From NCBI RefSeq assembly GCF_004363005.1, contig NZ_SNYH01000005.1, positions 308,610 to 372,609 of the forward strand: a stretch of DNA of 64,000 bases. Direction: 5' to 3'. A model generated the notes under the pieces. It searched no databases. It was given only the letters and a program-made list of their open reading frames with translations, and was not told where the DNA came from. Position 1 is the stretch's first letter; every line of letters starts with the position of its first letter. The stretch comes from Tenacibaculum caenipelagi (GTDB taxonomy: Bacteria; Bacteroidota; Bacteroidia; Flavobacteriales; Flavobacteriaceae). The translations under genes and the position numbers were made by a program. Shown here piece after piece: positions 1 through 7,921 of this stretch.

Positions 1-1833
1 CCAAAAGAAATCAAACTAACCATTACTAATAGCGGAGAAGAAGATTTAATTTTAAAAAACTACACTTTTTCAGGTTCAAATGCAACTGAGTTTACCGTTA
101 GAGCAAGTGAAACAGAGGAAACTATCCAAGCAGGTAAAACTTATGAATTTTCAGTAATCTTTAAACCTACAGAAGAAGGTAGCAAAACAGCAATACTTAC
201 CATTATCAGTAATATAGGTGAGCATAAAGTAAATATATCAGGTAAAGGGACGCCAGAACCAGTTGCTGTTTTTAACATTAACCCAGAAAGTAAAGATTTT
301 GGTGATGTAGAAGTAGATGCAACAGCATCACAAACTTTTAAAATTACAAACACAGGTAATGCAGATTTAATTATATCTACTACTTCTTTATCTAATACAT
401 CAGATTTTAGTACAGATCTAACCAATAAGACGATAACACCTAGCGGGTTTTATGAATTTTCTGTAGCGTTTAAACCTACTACAGAAGGCATTAAAACTAC
501 GACTATTAAACTGACTACTAACATAGGTGAATACACGGTTAGTTTAAAAGGAAATGCTACTCCTAAAACAATTATAATAGTGAGCCCTGGATTTGTGACT
601 AATTGGAAAACAACAACATCAAACGAAACGATTACGATTCCTACTAATTCATCTTACACATACAATTACACAGTAGAATGGGGAGATGGTACCGTAAGTG
701 AAAATCACACAGGTGATGCTTCACACACTTACGACAACCCTGGTGTATATAATGTAGCAATCACAGGTACATTTCCTGCTATATTTTTTAACAATACTGG
801 AGATAAAACTAAAATAAAAGGAATAAAACAATGGGGAAATATCGCATGGAAGTCTATGGAGGGTGCTTTTCATGGGTGTACCTATTTGAATTCTACAGCA
901 ACAGATATTCCTGACTTATCACAGGTTACAAGTATGGCTTCTATGTTTAACACGGCTTATCGCTACCAGTTTGACGAACCCATCGGTGATTGGGACGTCA
1001 GTAATGTTACTGATATGAGCAATTTATTCAAAATTACATATTTCAATAAGAACATCAGTAATTGGAATGTGAGTAATGTAACCAATATGTTAGGTATGTT
1101 TGAAGGTGCAAGAGATTTCAATCAAGACATCAGCAGTTGGAATGTTAGTTCAGTAACTAATATGTCGCTAATGTTTTTAAGTGCTAATTCATTTAACCAA
1201 AATCTTGATAGTTGGGATGTTAGTAATGTCACTGACATGAGCTGGATGTTCTATAAAAATGAAGCCTTCAACGGAAGCATAAATAACTGGGATGTCAGCT
1301 CAGTTACCACCATGAGGTCAATGTTTGAGAAGACATTAGTTTTCGATCAACCATTAGGCAATTGGAATATTAGCTCATTGAGTAATGTGTTTTATATGTT
1401 TACGAATGCCGTGGCATTCAATCAGGATATTAGCAAATGGAATATAAACAACGGTAAATTATCCCAACTTCCGGGAATGTTTAAAGGGGCCATTGCTTTT
1501 AATCAAGACTTAAGTGCTTGGGATATGAGTAATATAACTAGTATGTCAGGTATGTTTGAAGGAGCCTCTTCATTTAATCAGAACCTAGGTGATTGGGATA
1601 TTACTAAAGTAGAGTTTCAACTGGGTAGTATGTTAGATGATACAGCACTATCTGTAGCTAACTACAATGCCACCCTCTTAGGTTGGTCACAACAAGCCAT
1701 TGTGTATGAAAATATTTTGGGTGCCAAAGGGTTGAAATTTTGCAATGATGGTGAAAGTGCTAGAAATGCTCTAATAGCAAAAGGTTGGACATTTAACGGA
1801 GATTCCAAAAGTACAGATTCAAGTTGCCAGTAA
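1..1833 (+). CDS. Large surface protein, 5'-truncated: ASH-like, PKD and BspA (DUF285) repeats
   Basis: The reading frame is open from base 1, so the gene begins upstream; an internal ATG at 580 is not a credible start. Two tandem beta domains of about 95 residues (bases 1-560) share the pattern 'NTGNADLIIS..FKPTTEG', typical of ASH/choice-of-anchor-D domains. A PKD-like segment follows (WGDGT, HTYDNPGVYNV, bases about 660-770). Nine repeats of 24-27 residues then run from about 970 to 1650 with consensus FNQDISxWDVSxVTxMxxMF, the BspA/DUF285 leucine-rich-like repeat. The C-terminus has two cysteines but no recognisable T9SS sorting domain. BspA-type proteins are cell-surface or secreted and often adhesive; the role here is inferred. 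The hairpin at 1855-1888 ends the transcript. Confidence 0.85.
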   Translation, partial: PKEIKLTITNSGEEDLILKNYTFSGSNATEFTVRASETEETIQAGKTYEFSVIFKPTEEGSKTAILTIISNIGEHKVNISGKGTPEPVAVFNINPESKDFGDVEVDATASQTFKITNTGNADLIISTTSLSNTSDFSTDLTNKTITPSGFYEFSVAFKPTTEGIKTTTIKLTTNIGEYTVSLKGNATPKTIIIVSPGFVTNWKTTTSNETITIPTNSSYTYNYTVEWGDGTVSENHTGDASHTYDNPGVYNVAITGTFPAIFFNNTGDKTKIKGIKQWGNIAWKSMEGAFHGCTYLNSTATDIPDLSQVTSMASMFNTAYRYQFDEPIGDWDVSNVTDMSNLFKITYFNKNISNWNVSNVTNMLGMFEGARDFNQDISSWNVSSVTNMSLMFLSANSFNQNLDSWDVSNVTDMSWMFYKNEAFNGSINNWDVSSVTTMRSMFEKTLVFDQPLGNWNISSLSNVFYMFTNAVAFNQDISKWNINNGKLSQLPGMFKGAIAFNQDLSAWDMSNITSMSGMFEGASSFNQNLGDWDITKVEFQLGSMLDDTALSVANYNATLLGWSQQAIVYENILGAKGLKFCNDGESARNALIAKGWTFNGDSKSTDSSCQ

Positions 1834-1854
1834 TTAAGAAAATAAATAAGATAA

Positions 1855-1888
1855 AGTTGACACACATTAGTAAAAATGTGTGTCAACT
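1855..1888 (+). terminator. Perfect 14-bp hairpin after the BspA-repeat gene
   Basis: Arms AGTTGACACACATT and AATGTGTGTCAACT flank a 6-base loop, 22 bases past the stop codon. No T-run follows, so this is either a weak terminator or a processing/protection hairpin. Confidence 0.6.
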
Positions 1889-1918
1889 CTACAACTAAGA
1901 TAGTATTAAATAAACCCT

Positions 1919-3190
1919 ATGCTTAATCAAACTAAAGTTGAACCCACAGTAACTTCAGAACGCATCCCTTCTTTAGATTTCTTAAGAGGGGTTGCTATTC
2001 TTGGCATCTTATTTATAAATATAGAATCCTTTGTGTATCCTAACCCATGGAGTTCATGGCAATATGGATATGAAAGTGCTATAGATCATAACACTCGTTT
2101 TTGGGTATACTTTTTAACACAAGGTAAGTTTTACACCATGTTTGCATTGCTTTTCGGAGTTGGTTTTGTCATTTTTATGGAACGCATTCAGCAAAGAGTA
2201 TCTGGAATAAAAGCAATGGACATTTATGTTAGAAGACTACTCTGGTTATTTATTATAGGGGTTATACATGCCTACTTTATTTGGGATGGAGATATATTGT
2301 ATCATTATGCGATATGTGGTTTACTATTGCTCCCATTTCGTTCTATCGCAAATAATCATTTAATATTGGTTCTTTTATTTTTAGCTTCTTTTCTGTTTTT
2401 AAAATCGTATGAAAGTGCTACCAAAAAACAAGAAACTTATGCTAGATATGTTGAAGCATCCAACAAAAAGGAAACTGAAAAAACTGAAAAAGATGAAAAA
2501 CTAATTGCTTCATGGAAAAAAAGATATTCAAAAAAGTTATCAGGTCTTTCTAAAAAAGTAAACGCTCCGAAACCTACATATTGGCAAGGTCTTGTAAATT
2601 CTTACCAACATCTTAAAGTACATAAAGGTGAATTTTATTATCAGTCATTAATCCTGTCTTCATTAATCGTAATGATTATAGGCATGCTATTGTTTAGAGT
2701 TGGTATTTTTTCTGATTATAAAACATGGAAATATTATTGGCTTATTACTTCTTTAGTATTAGTAATAGGTTTGGTAGTAAATTATACGCGTTATTATCAT
2801 TGGACATACGAAGATCATATTCCTAATCTCAGCACTTTTAAAGCACTACTGTTTACATTTCCAAAAGAACTTTTAGGTATTGCGTATGTACTCTTGCTAA
2901 ATGGGATATATCAAAAATACTTGAAGAATATAACTTTTAAAGTATTTACCAAAATTGGTAGAACTGCTTTATCAAATTACATTTTCCAAAGTGTCATTTT
3001 AGGCTTTTTGTTTTACGGATACGGTTTAGGAATGCATAATGGTTTTTCTAGGTTTCAATTATTGGGATTTGTAGTTGCTATTTGGAGTATACAAATCTTA
3101 TGCACAATTCTTTGGTTAAAACACTACCAACAAGGTCCTTTAGAGTTTATATGGAGAAAATTAACCTATAAATCATTTAACAAAAACTAA
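1919..3190 (+). CDS. DUF418 family (YeiB-like) multi-pass membrane protein
   Basis: 423 residues. The N-terminus contains PSLDFLRGVAILGILFIN, the hallmark start of DUF418/YeiB-family proteins, followed by about ten hydrophobic segments in the inner membrane. A hydrophilic lysine-rich stretch (about residues 165-225) interrupts the helices and is probably a cytoplasmic loop. The C-terminal helices (TALSNYIFQSVILGFLFYGYG) match the DUF418 domain. The biochemical role of the family is not settled; links to small-molecule or acyl transfer have been proposed. Start at ATG 1919, 30 bases after the upstream hairpin, so it is a separate transcription unit. The family call is firm, the function unknown. 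Confidence 0.8.
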   Translation: MLNQTKVEPTVTSERIPSLDFLRGVAILGILFINIESFVYPNPWSSWQYGYESAIDHNTRFWVYFLTQGKFYTMFALLFGVGFVIFMERIQQRVSGIKAMDIYVRRLLWLFIIGVIHAYFIWDGDILYHYAICGLLLLPFRSIANNHLILVLLFLASFLFLKSYESATKKQETYARYVEASNKKETEKTEKDEKLIASWKKRYSKKLSGLSKKVNAPKPTYWQGLVNSYQHLKVHKGEFYYQSLILSSLIVMIIGMLLFRVGIFSDYKTWKYYWLITSLVLVIGLVVNYTRYYHWTYEDHIPNLSTFKALLFTFPKELLGIAYVLLLNGIYQKYLKNITFKVFTKIGRTALSNYIFQSVILGFLFYGYGLGMHNGFSRFQLLGFVVAIWSIQILCTILWLKHYQQGPLEFIWRKLTYKSFNKN

Positions 3191-3193
3191 GCT

Positions 3194-3295
3194 ATGTCTG
3201 TATACAGCTCATTTTACAGATACTTTATCATTGTTTTTGTGATTTGTTTTTTTTGGCTACAAGAGCATTTTAAGCAATACTTATTTTTCCTATAA
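3194..3295 (+). CDS. Possible 33-residue hydrophobic peptide
   Basis: An ATG three bases after the DUF418 stop opens a 33-codon frame ending at TAA 3295. The peptide is rich in Phe, Ile and Val with one potential membrane helix (YFIIVFVICFFWL). It could be a small membrane protein translated by coupling, or a chance frame in AT-rich DNA. No homology can be judged from sequence alone. Confidence 0.2.
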   Translation: MSVYSSFYRYFIIVFVICFFWLQEHFKQYLFFL

Positions 3296-3369
3296 ACAAG
3301 TAAATCCATAAACCTCATCTAAACACATCTAAATGATATTACTTCTCGTTAAAATAAAATTAGGCTCTT

Positions 3370-3400
3370 TGTAACCTTTTCTTTTTTTAATTCATCTTAA
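3370..3400 (+). promoter_or_regulatory. Putative ECF-sigma-type promoter upstream of the DUF4440-DUF6249-sigma cassette
   Basis: TGTAAC at 3370-3375 is followed after 17 bases by CATCTTAA at 3393-3400, resembling TGTAAC/CGTC-like promoters that I associate with Bacteroidota ECF sigma factors. It lies 33 bases before ATG 3433. Autoregulation by the sigma factor at 4638 is an inference. Confidence 0.3.
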
Positions 3401-3432
3401 ATAAAAAGAATATAAAATTAAAAACTACAAAA

Positions 3433-4251
3433 ATGAACTTAAAAAGATTAAAAGCGTTTCGATTGGTAATTATTTGTTTAACACAGTTAACTTGGTTTTC
3501 AAGCATAGCTCAAACTAATACTCATAACTCTAAAAATATAAATTCTAGTTTGTTTGAAGAGATTTCGAGAATGGACTCCCTACTTTTTTCTGCTTATAAC
3601 AATGCGGAAATCGATAAGTATAAATCTTTAATAAGTGAAGACATAGAATTTTTTCACGATAAAAATGGACTAATCAATTCTAAAAAAAGAATTGTGGATA
3701 GTTTTAAAAAAATGACTACTAAAGAAAAAAACACTGCTTATTCAATTACAAGAATATTAGTTGAAAACTCTTTGGAAATCCATCAAATTTCTGGCTTCGG
3801 AGCTATAGAAACTGGAACACATCAGTTTATAGAAACCAATGGAAGTAACCAAAAAATAATCACACAAGCTAAATTCATGCACCTTTGGAAAAAAGAGAAT
3901 GGGAATTGGGTTATTACTAAAGTGTTTAGTTATGACCATCAACCTATAAAAGAAAAAGTAAATCCAGATAAAAAAGCCATCTCCTTAACAACTAAACAAA
4001 TGGATGCGTACACGGGAGCGTATCAATTCGCTCCAGAGTTTGTTCTCACCATAGTACGTGAAGGTCATAAAATGTTTGGTTTGGCTCATGGAGATAAAAT
4101 TGAAATCATACCATATAATACCCACAAGTTTTTAATAGCAACAGATAATTCAAAAATTGAATTTCTTGTCAATGAAAATGAAATTGTAACTGGTATTGAA
4201 ATGGAGACCAAAAAAGGAAAGATGAAAGCACAAAAAATAACGAACAAATAA
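3433..4251 (+). CDS. Secreted NTF2-like (DUF4440) protein with DUF3471-like C-terminal domain
   Basis: 272 residues with a signal peptide ending near FSSIAQ. Residues about 40-170 form a DUF4440/SnoaL-like alpha+beta fold: 'MDSLLFSAYNNAEIDKYKSL' followed by 'FMHLWKKENGNWVITKVFSYDH'. The last 75 residues (YTGAYQFAPEFVLTIVREG...) resemble the DUF3471-type lobe often found behind beta-lactamase domains, as in the hydrolase at 9062. NTF2-like folds bind small ligands or act as enzymes; the substrate is unknown. It is first in a run with the DUF6249 protein (13 bases) and sigma factor, and a candidate ECF promoter lies upstream. Domain call good, function open. Confidence 0.7.
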   Translation: MNLKRLKAFRLVIICLTQLTWFSSIAQTNTHNSKNINSSLFEEISRMDSLLFSAYNNAEIDKYKSLISEDIEFFHDKNGLINSKKRIVDSFKKMTTKEKNTAYSITRILVENSLEIHQISGFGAIETGTHQFIETNGSNQKIITQAKFMHLWKKENGNWVITKVFSYDHQPIKEKVNPDKKAISLTTKQMDAYTGAYQFAPEFVLTIVREGHKMFGLAHGDKIEIIPYNTHKFLIATDNSKIEFLVNENEIVTGIEMETKKGKMKAQKITNK

Positions 4252-4264
4252 AATTCATAAAATT

Positions 4265-4633
4265 ATGACCTCACTAATTATAGCATGCATTATTTCAGTA
4301 ACTGCAATTACTGCGCTTTTTTTTGCATGGTATTTTTATCTACAAGCCAGAAATAAAGAGCGAATGGAACTAATAGACCGAGGAGAAAAATTAGAAGATA
4401 TTTTTCGGTTGCAAAAACAAAACAGATTCAAATTCATATTTCCATGGCTAAAAGTTTCTGTTGTAATTCTTGGTATGAGTGTGTCATTTCTTTTAATTGG
4501 AATTTACATTTTTTTCCAAGCTGATGATTCTGATAAGGCGAAAGGTTTCTTTATAACCTTCATCATTGGTATCTGTTTAGGAATATCATGCATGATCAAC
4601 CATTTTATAAGTAGAAAAAATACCAGAAAATAA
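4265..4633 (+). CDS. DUF6249-type small membrane protein next to the sigma factor
   Basis: 122 residues with three predicted helices: residues 3-25 (IIACIISVTAITALFFAWYF), about 60-84 and about 94-115. Between the first two sits ARNKERMELIDRGEKLEDIF, the conserved cytoplasmic motif of DUF6249-like proteins, which commonly lie directly upstream of ECF sigma factors in Bacteroidota. The gene ends four bases before the sigma factor start. It may act in signalling or sigma control; no enzymatic motif is visible. Confidence 0.65.
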   Translation: MTSLIIACIISVTAITALFFAWYFYLQARNKERMELIDRGEKLEDIFRLQKQNRFKFIFPWLKVSVVILGMSVSFLLIGIYIFFQADDSDKAKGFFITFIIGICLGISCMINHFISRKNTRK

Positions 4634-4637
4634 CAAA

Positions 4638-5153
4638 GTGGATGATTTTTATATTGATAAAGTACTCAACGGAGATAAGCAAGCTTTCCGATATTTTGTA
4701 AGAAAATATAAAAATGTTGCTTATAATTTGGCCATTTCAATTGTAAAAGACACTTATAATGCAGAAGATGTGGTTCAAGAATCATTTATTAAGGCATTTA
4801 AAGGCTTACAATCTTTTAAGAAAAACGCCAAATTTTCATCATGGTTTTACAGAATTGTAGTTAACGAGGCTTTTATGCATTTAAGGAAAAATAAAGTTGA
4901 TTTTGTTGAGATAGATGATCAACTAAAAAAACTAAGTTCAAATGAAATTAAAGAAAACGAAAAAGGATTATCAGTACAAAGAGCAATGCTCAAATTAAAT
5001 CCCAATGAAGCACTGGTTTTAAATTTATTTTATTTAGAGGAAAAGAAGATAAAAGAAATTGCGAGTATCACCAGCTGGTCTATTTCGAACGTAAAAACAC
5101 TATTACATCGTTCTAGAAAAAATATACGCAAACTATTAAATAACGATTTATGA
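4638..5153 (+). CDS. ECF-type RNA polymerase sigma factor
   Basis: 171 residues. Region 2 (about residues 10-75) includes 'FVRKYKNVAYNLAISIVKDTYNAEDVVQESFIKAFKGL', and region 4 (about 112-168) ends in a helix-turn-helix 'IKEIASITSWSISNVKTLLHRSRKNIRKLL'. There is no region 3, as expected for group IV sigma factors. It directs RNA polymerase to a small regulon. The start is GTG 4638; the nearby ATG at 4642 is out of frame and region 2 begins right after the GTG. The stop overlaps the next ATG (ATGA), so it is translationally coupled to the membrane protein at 5150, a layout typical of sigma/anti-sigma pairs. Confidence 0.9.
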   Translation: MDDFYIDKVLNGDKQAFRYFVRKYKNVAYNLAISIVKDTYNAEDVVQESFIKAFKGLQSFKKNAKFSSWFYRIVVNEAFMHLRKNKVDFVEIDDQLKKLSSNEIKENEKGLSVQRAMLKLNPNEALVLNLFYLEEKKIKEIASITSWSISNVKTLLHRSRKNIRKLLNNDL

Positions 5154-5494
5154 AAGACAACTTTGACGAAGATTATAATAAGATGAAAGATATACTTAAA
5201 GAGGGAAAGTTTAAGCTGAATAATCCCAATTTTGAGGAAACCTTGATGTCAAGAATTGTTTTAGAAAAAAACTATAAAGTTGGTATAAGAAATTTAATAA
5301 AACGAGCTCTTGTTTGTCTTATTATAGGTTTTATATTAAGTATCTCACTCGTCTTATTATTTCTTTTCAATAAAATGGAGTTCAACAACTTCTATAACCT
5401 ATCAAGTGTAATATGTCTATTTGTTTTGGGTATTGTAGGTATTTTACTTACGGATAATTTTCTAAAGCTTTTACATAATTATAACATTAGTTAA
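5150..5494 (+). CDS. Small two-helix membrane protein, candidate anti-sigma factor
   Basis: 114 residues: a hydrophilic N-terminus of about 48 residues (MKDNFDEDYNKMKDILKEG...) that would be cytoplasmic, then two membrane helices (ALVCLIIGFILSISLVLLFLF and FYNLSSVICLFVLGIVGILL). It overlaps the sigma factor stop by 4 bases (ATGA). Gene order and topology fit an anti-sigma factor that sequesters the sigma at the membrane, but there is no zinc-binding HxxxCxxC and no recognised anti-sigma domain. The function is inferred from context only. Confidence 0.6.
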   Translation: MKDNFDEDYNKMKDILKEGKFKLNNPNFEETLMSRIVLEKNYKVGIRNLIKRALVCLIIGFILSISLVLLFLFNKMEFNNFYNLSSVICLFVLGIVGILLTDNFLKLLHNYNIS

Positions 5495-5607
5495 CTCTAT
5501 AAATAAAAGAACAGATAAAATAGATGTAACGAGAACCATTTCTAATATATAACGAAATATTAAGCAAGTAAAATTAACCTAATTATTAATATAAAAATTG
5601 ATTATGT

Positions 5608-6426
5608 ATGAATCAAAGAATTTTTAACTTATTTAAATTAAACGCTTTAATTACAATTATCTTATTGTCAACATCTTGTTCCAATAACGATAGCGACCCA
5701 TGTGCTAATAGCACACTGGCAGTAACAGCTACCGTAGAGGAATACTCGATAAAAGCTACAGTAACAGGAGGTGTAGAACCTTACGAATACTCTATAGATG
5801 GGACTACATTTCAAACATCCGATACGTTCACTGATGTCGAATCCGGAGACTATACCCTTACGGTTAGAGATGCCAACACCTGTACATCTACTACAAGTGT
5901 AACAGAAGCCGATTTAAATTCATTGTTAGACGAACGGGATGGGCAACGCTACAAAATAGTAAAAATCGGCAATCAAATCTGGTTGGGCGAAAACTTTAAT
6001 TTCGATACCAATATCACTACCACAACGTCGTCATGGTGTTATGGTGATGAGGCTACAAATTGCAATACCTATGGGAAACTTTACACCTGGGAGGCTGCTT
6101 CGCAATTGGCTCCAGAAGGATGGAAATTACCAACTCAAGGGGACTGGCAGGTTTTATTTAATGAAGTTGGTGGTATAAATGTGGCTCATACAGAACTAAT
6201 GAATGGTGATTTTGAATTATTGACTACAGGTTACAGAAGTGTAACAAATGAATATTATGAAAGCCCTCAATGGGGATATTATTGGTCTTCTACAGAAGAT
6301 AGCACAGACAACAACACCTATTATTGTTATGGTTTTCATCCAGATTATGGTGAAGTACGTGAATTCTCTGCCTTAAAAGATAAGGTTGCGTTTGGTGTAA
6401 GACTCATCAAAATCCAGAATAATTAA
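5608..6426 (+). CDS. Lipoprotein with SprB-type repeat and FISUMP domain
   Basis: 272 residues. A lipobox (LLSTSC, Cys about residue 24) predicts an outer-membrane or surface lipoprotein. Residues about 32-105 form one SprB-like beta repeat (VTGGVEPYEYSIDGTTFQ...VESGDYTLTVRDANTC), the unit found in gliding adhesins. Residues about 110-270 form a FISUMP domain (Fibrobacter succinogenes major paralogous domain): GQRYKIVKIGNQIWLGENF, CYGDEATNCNTYGKLYTWEAA, APEGWKLPTQGDW, GYYWSSTED. FISUMP domains are common on surface proteins of Bacteroidota and Fibrobacter; their activity is not known. The gap of about 110 bases after the sigma cassette suggests its own promoter. Confidence 0.8.
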   Translation: MNQRIFNLFKLNALITIILLSTSCSNNDSDPCANSTLAVTATVEEYSIKATVTGGVEPYEYSIDGTTFQTSDTFTDVESGDYTLTVRDANTCTSTTSVTEADLNSLLDERDGQRYKIVKIGNQIWLGENFNFDTNITTTTSSWCYGDEATNCNTYGKLYTWEAASQLAPEGWKLPTQGDWQVLFNEVGGINVAHTELMNGDFELLTTGYRSVTNEYYESPQWGYYWSSTEDSTDNNTYYCYGFHPDYGEVREFSALKDKVAFGVRLIKIQNN

Positions 6427-6445
6427 TAGCAAATACCCATTATTT

Positions 6446-7921
6446 ATGATCTCTTTTCATCAAAAAGTAAAACCAATTGTATTCATCTTGTTGCTCATTT
6501 TAATATGTAATAACCTCAAGGCACAACAAAGTGGTTTTAGCCCAAACAGGACATATTCTCAGGATAGTTTAAAAATCTGGACAACGGACATTTTTGATGA
6601 AATGAGTAAAAGTCACCCTGGGTTTTATCGGTATACCAGTAAGGAAAGGTTTGATTTCCTCATAGACTCTACAAATCAAACAATTAAAAATTCATTAACA
6701 GAATTAGAATATTACAGAAAGTTAAAACCTTTAATTGCGCAATTAGGATGTCTTCATACCAGTATATCACTTTCAAAAAAATATCAGGATTATTTGAATA
6801 CTAGTCAATCAATGCTACCCCTAGAAATTTTTATTAATTCCAACGGGGTAGTATTGATTTCTAATAGCTATGTTTCTGATTCTAATATTCCTATTGGAAG
6901 TGAAATTCTATCTATTAACGGAAAACCAATTCATTCTATAATCAACAAATTACTCAAGGCTATCCCATCAGATGGATATAACCAAACAGAAAAAATACTA
7001 TTGCTAAACCATAGGTTTTCCTTTTGGTACCAAACTATTATAGAAGCTACTGAAAAATTCAGTATAAAAATTGCTAATAATGATAAAACTGAAATGTATG
7101 AGGTTAAAGGCATTTCAAAAGATGTATTCCCTTCTTTAGATGCGATTATTTATGGCAATCAAAAAACTTTAGAATTTGAAATTATTGACAATATTGGTGT
7201 ATTAAAAATACGTTCATTTGCAAAAACAGCTATCAAAGAAAACAGCCAGAATTTTAAACGATTTATCAAAGAAGTTTTTCAAAAAATTCAAACTAAAGAA
7301 ATCAAAGATTTAATAGTAGATGTAAGGTATAATACTGGAGGTACTGATAGTAATGCTGTACTATTAGCCTCATATTTCTTTGACAAACCTTTTAAATATT
7401 GGAATAAAATTGAAGTAACTGAAGCTATTGCAAAGGATGTAAAAGGATTAGATAAACTTTTTTATAAAAAACCCAAAAAAAAAGGTGAACTATACCAATG
7501 GAAAAAAACATGGGTAACTAAAGAGTTTGATTTTTATGAAGAGCAAAAACCAGCAAAGAATAATTTTAAAGGAAATCTGTATATCATAACTAATGGGATG
7601 TGCTTATCATCCTGTTCTGATTTTGCCGCAATACTTTCTCATAATAAAAAAGCAATTATTGTAGGACAAGAAACTGGAGGAGGATATCAAGGGAATACTA
7701 GCGGCATGATGCCTAGTTTTATTATTCCTTCTGGTCTTCGTATAACTATGCCATTACAAAAATACACCAGTGCTGTTGACTTAACTAAAAACTTTGGAAG
7801 AGGTACTATTCCAGACCATATTGTTATCCCGAATTTCAACGATTGGATAGAAAAGAAAGATGTGGAAATGGACTATATATTGAAAATGATTAAGGGTAAG
7901 AGAACAAAAAAACAACTATGA
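6446..7921 (+). CDS. S41 family (C-terminal processing-like) periplasmic peptidase
   Basis: 491 residues with a signal peptide ending near NLKAQQ. Residues about 130-160 look PDZ-like (ISNSYVSDSNIPIGSEILSI). The peptidase core has DLIVDVRYNTGGTDSN (about residue 288), the serine-rich nucleophile region 'TNGMCLSSCSDFAAIL' (about 383-397) and 'VGQETGGGYQGNTSG' (about 410). The lysine usual in the TFGKG motif of CtpA/Tsp peptidases is absent, so this belongs with S41 members that do not use a simple Ser-Lys dyad. The substrate is unknown. The stop overlaps the next gene by 4 bases. Confidence 0.8.
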   Translation: MISFHQKVKPIVFILLLILICNNLKAQQSGFSPNRTYSQDSLKIWTTDIFDEMSKSHPGFYRYTSKERFDFLIDSTNQTIKNSLTELEYYRKLKPLIAQLGCLHTSISLSKKYQDYLNTSQSMLPLEIFINSNGVVLISNSYVSDSNIPIGSEILSINGKPIHSIINKLLKAIPSDGYNQTEKILLLNHRFSFWYQTIIEATEKFSIKIANNDKTEMYEVKGISKDVFPSLDAIIYGNQKTLEFEIIDNIGVLKIRSFAKTAIKENSQNFKRFIKEVFQKIQTKEIKDLIVDVRYNTGGTDSNAVLLASYFFDKPFKYWNKIEVTEAIAKDVKGLDKLFYKKPKKKGELYQWKKTWVTKEFDFYEEQKPAKNNFKGNLYIITNGMCLSSCSDFAAILSHNKKAIIVGQETGGGYQGNTSGMMPSFIIPSGLRITMPLQKYTSAVDLTKNFGRGTIPDHIVIPNFNDWIEKKDVEMDYILKMIKGKRTKKQL

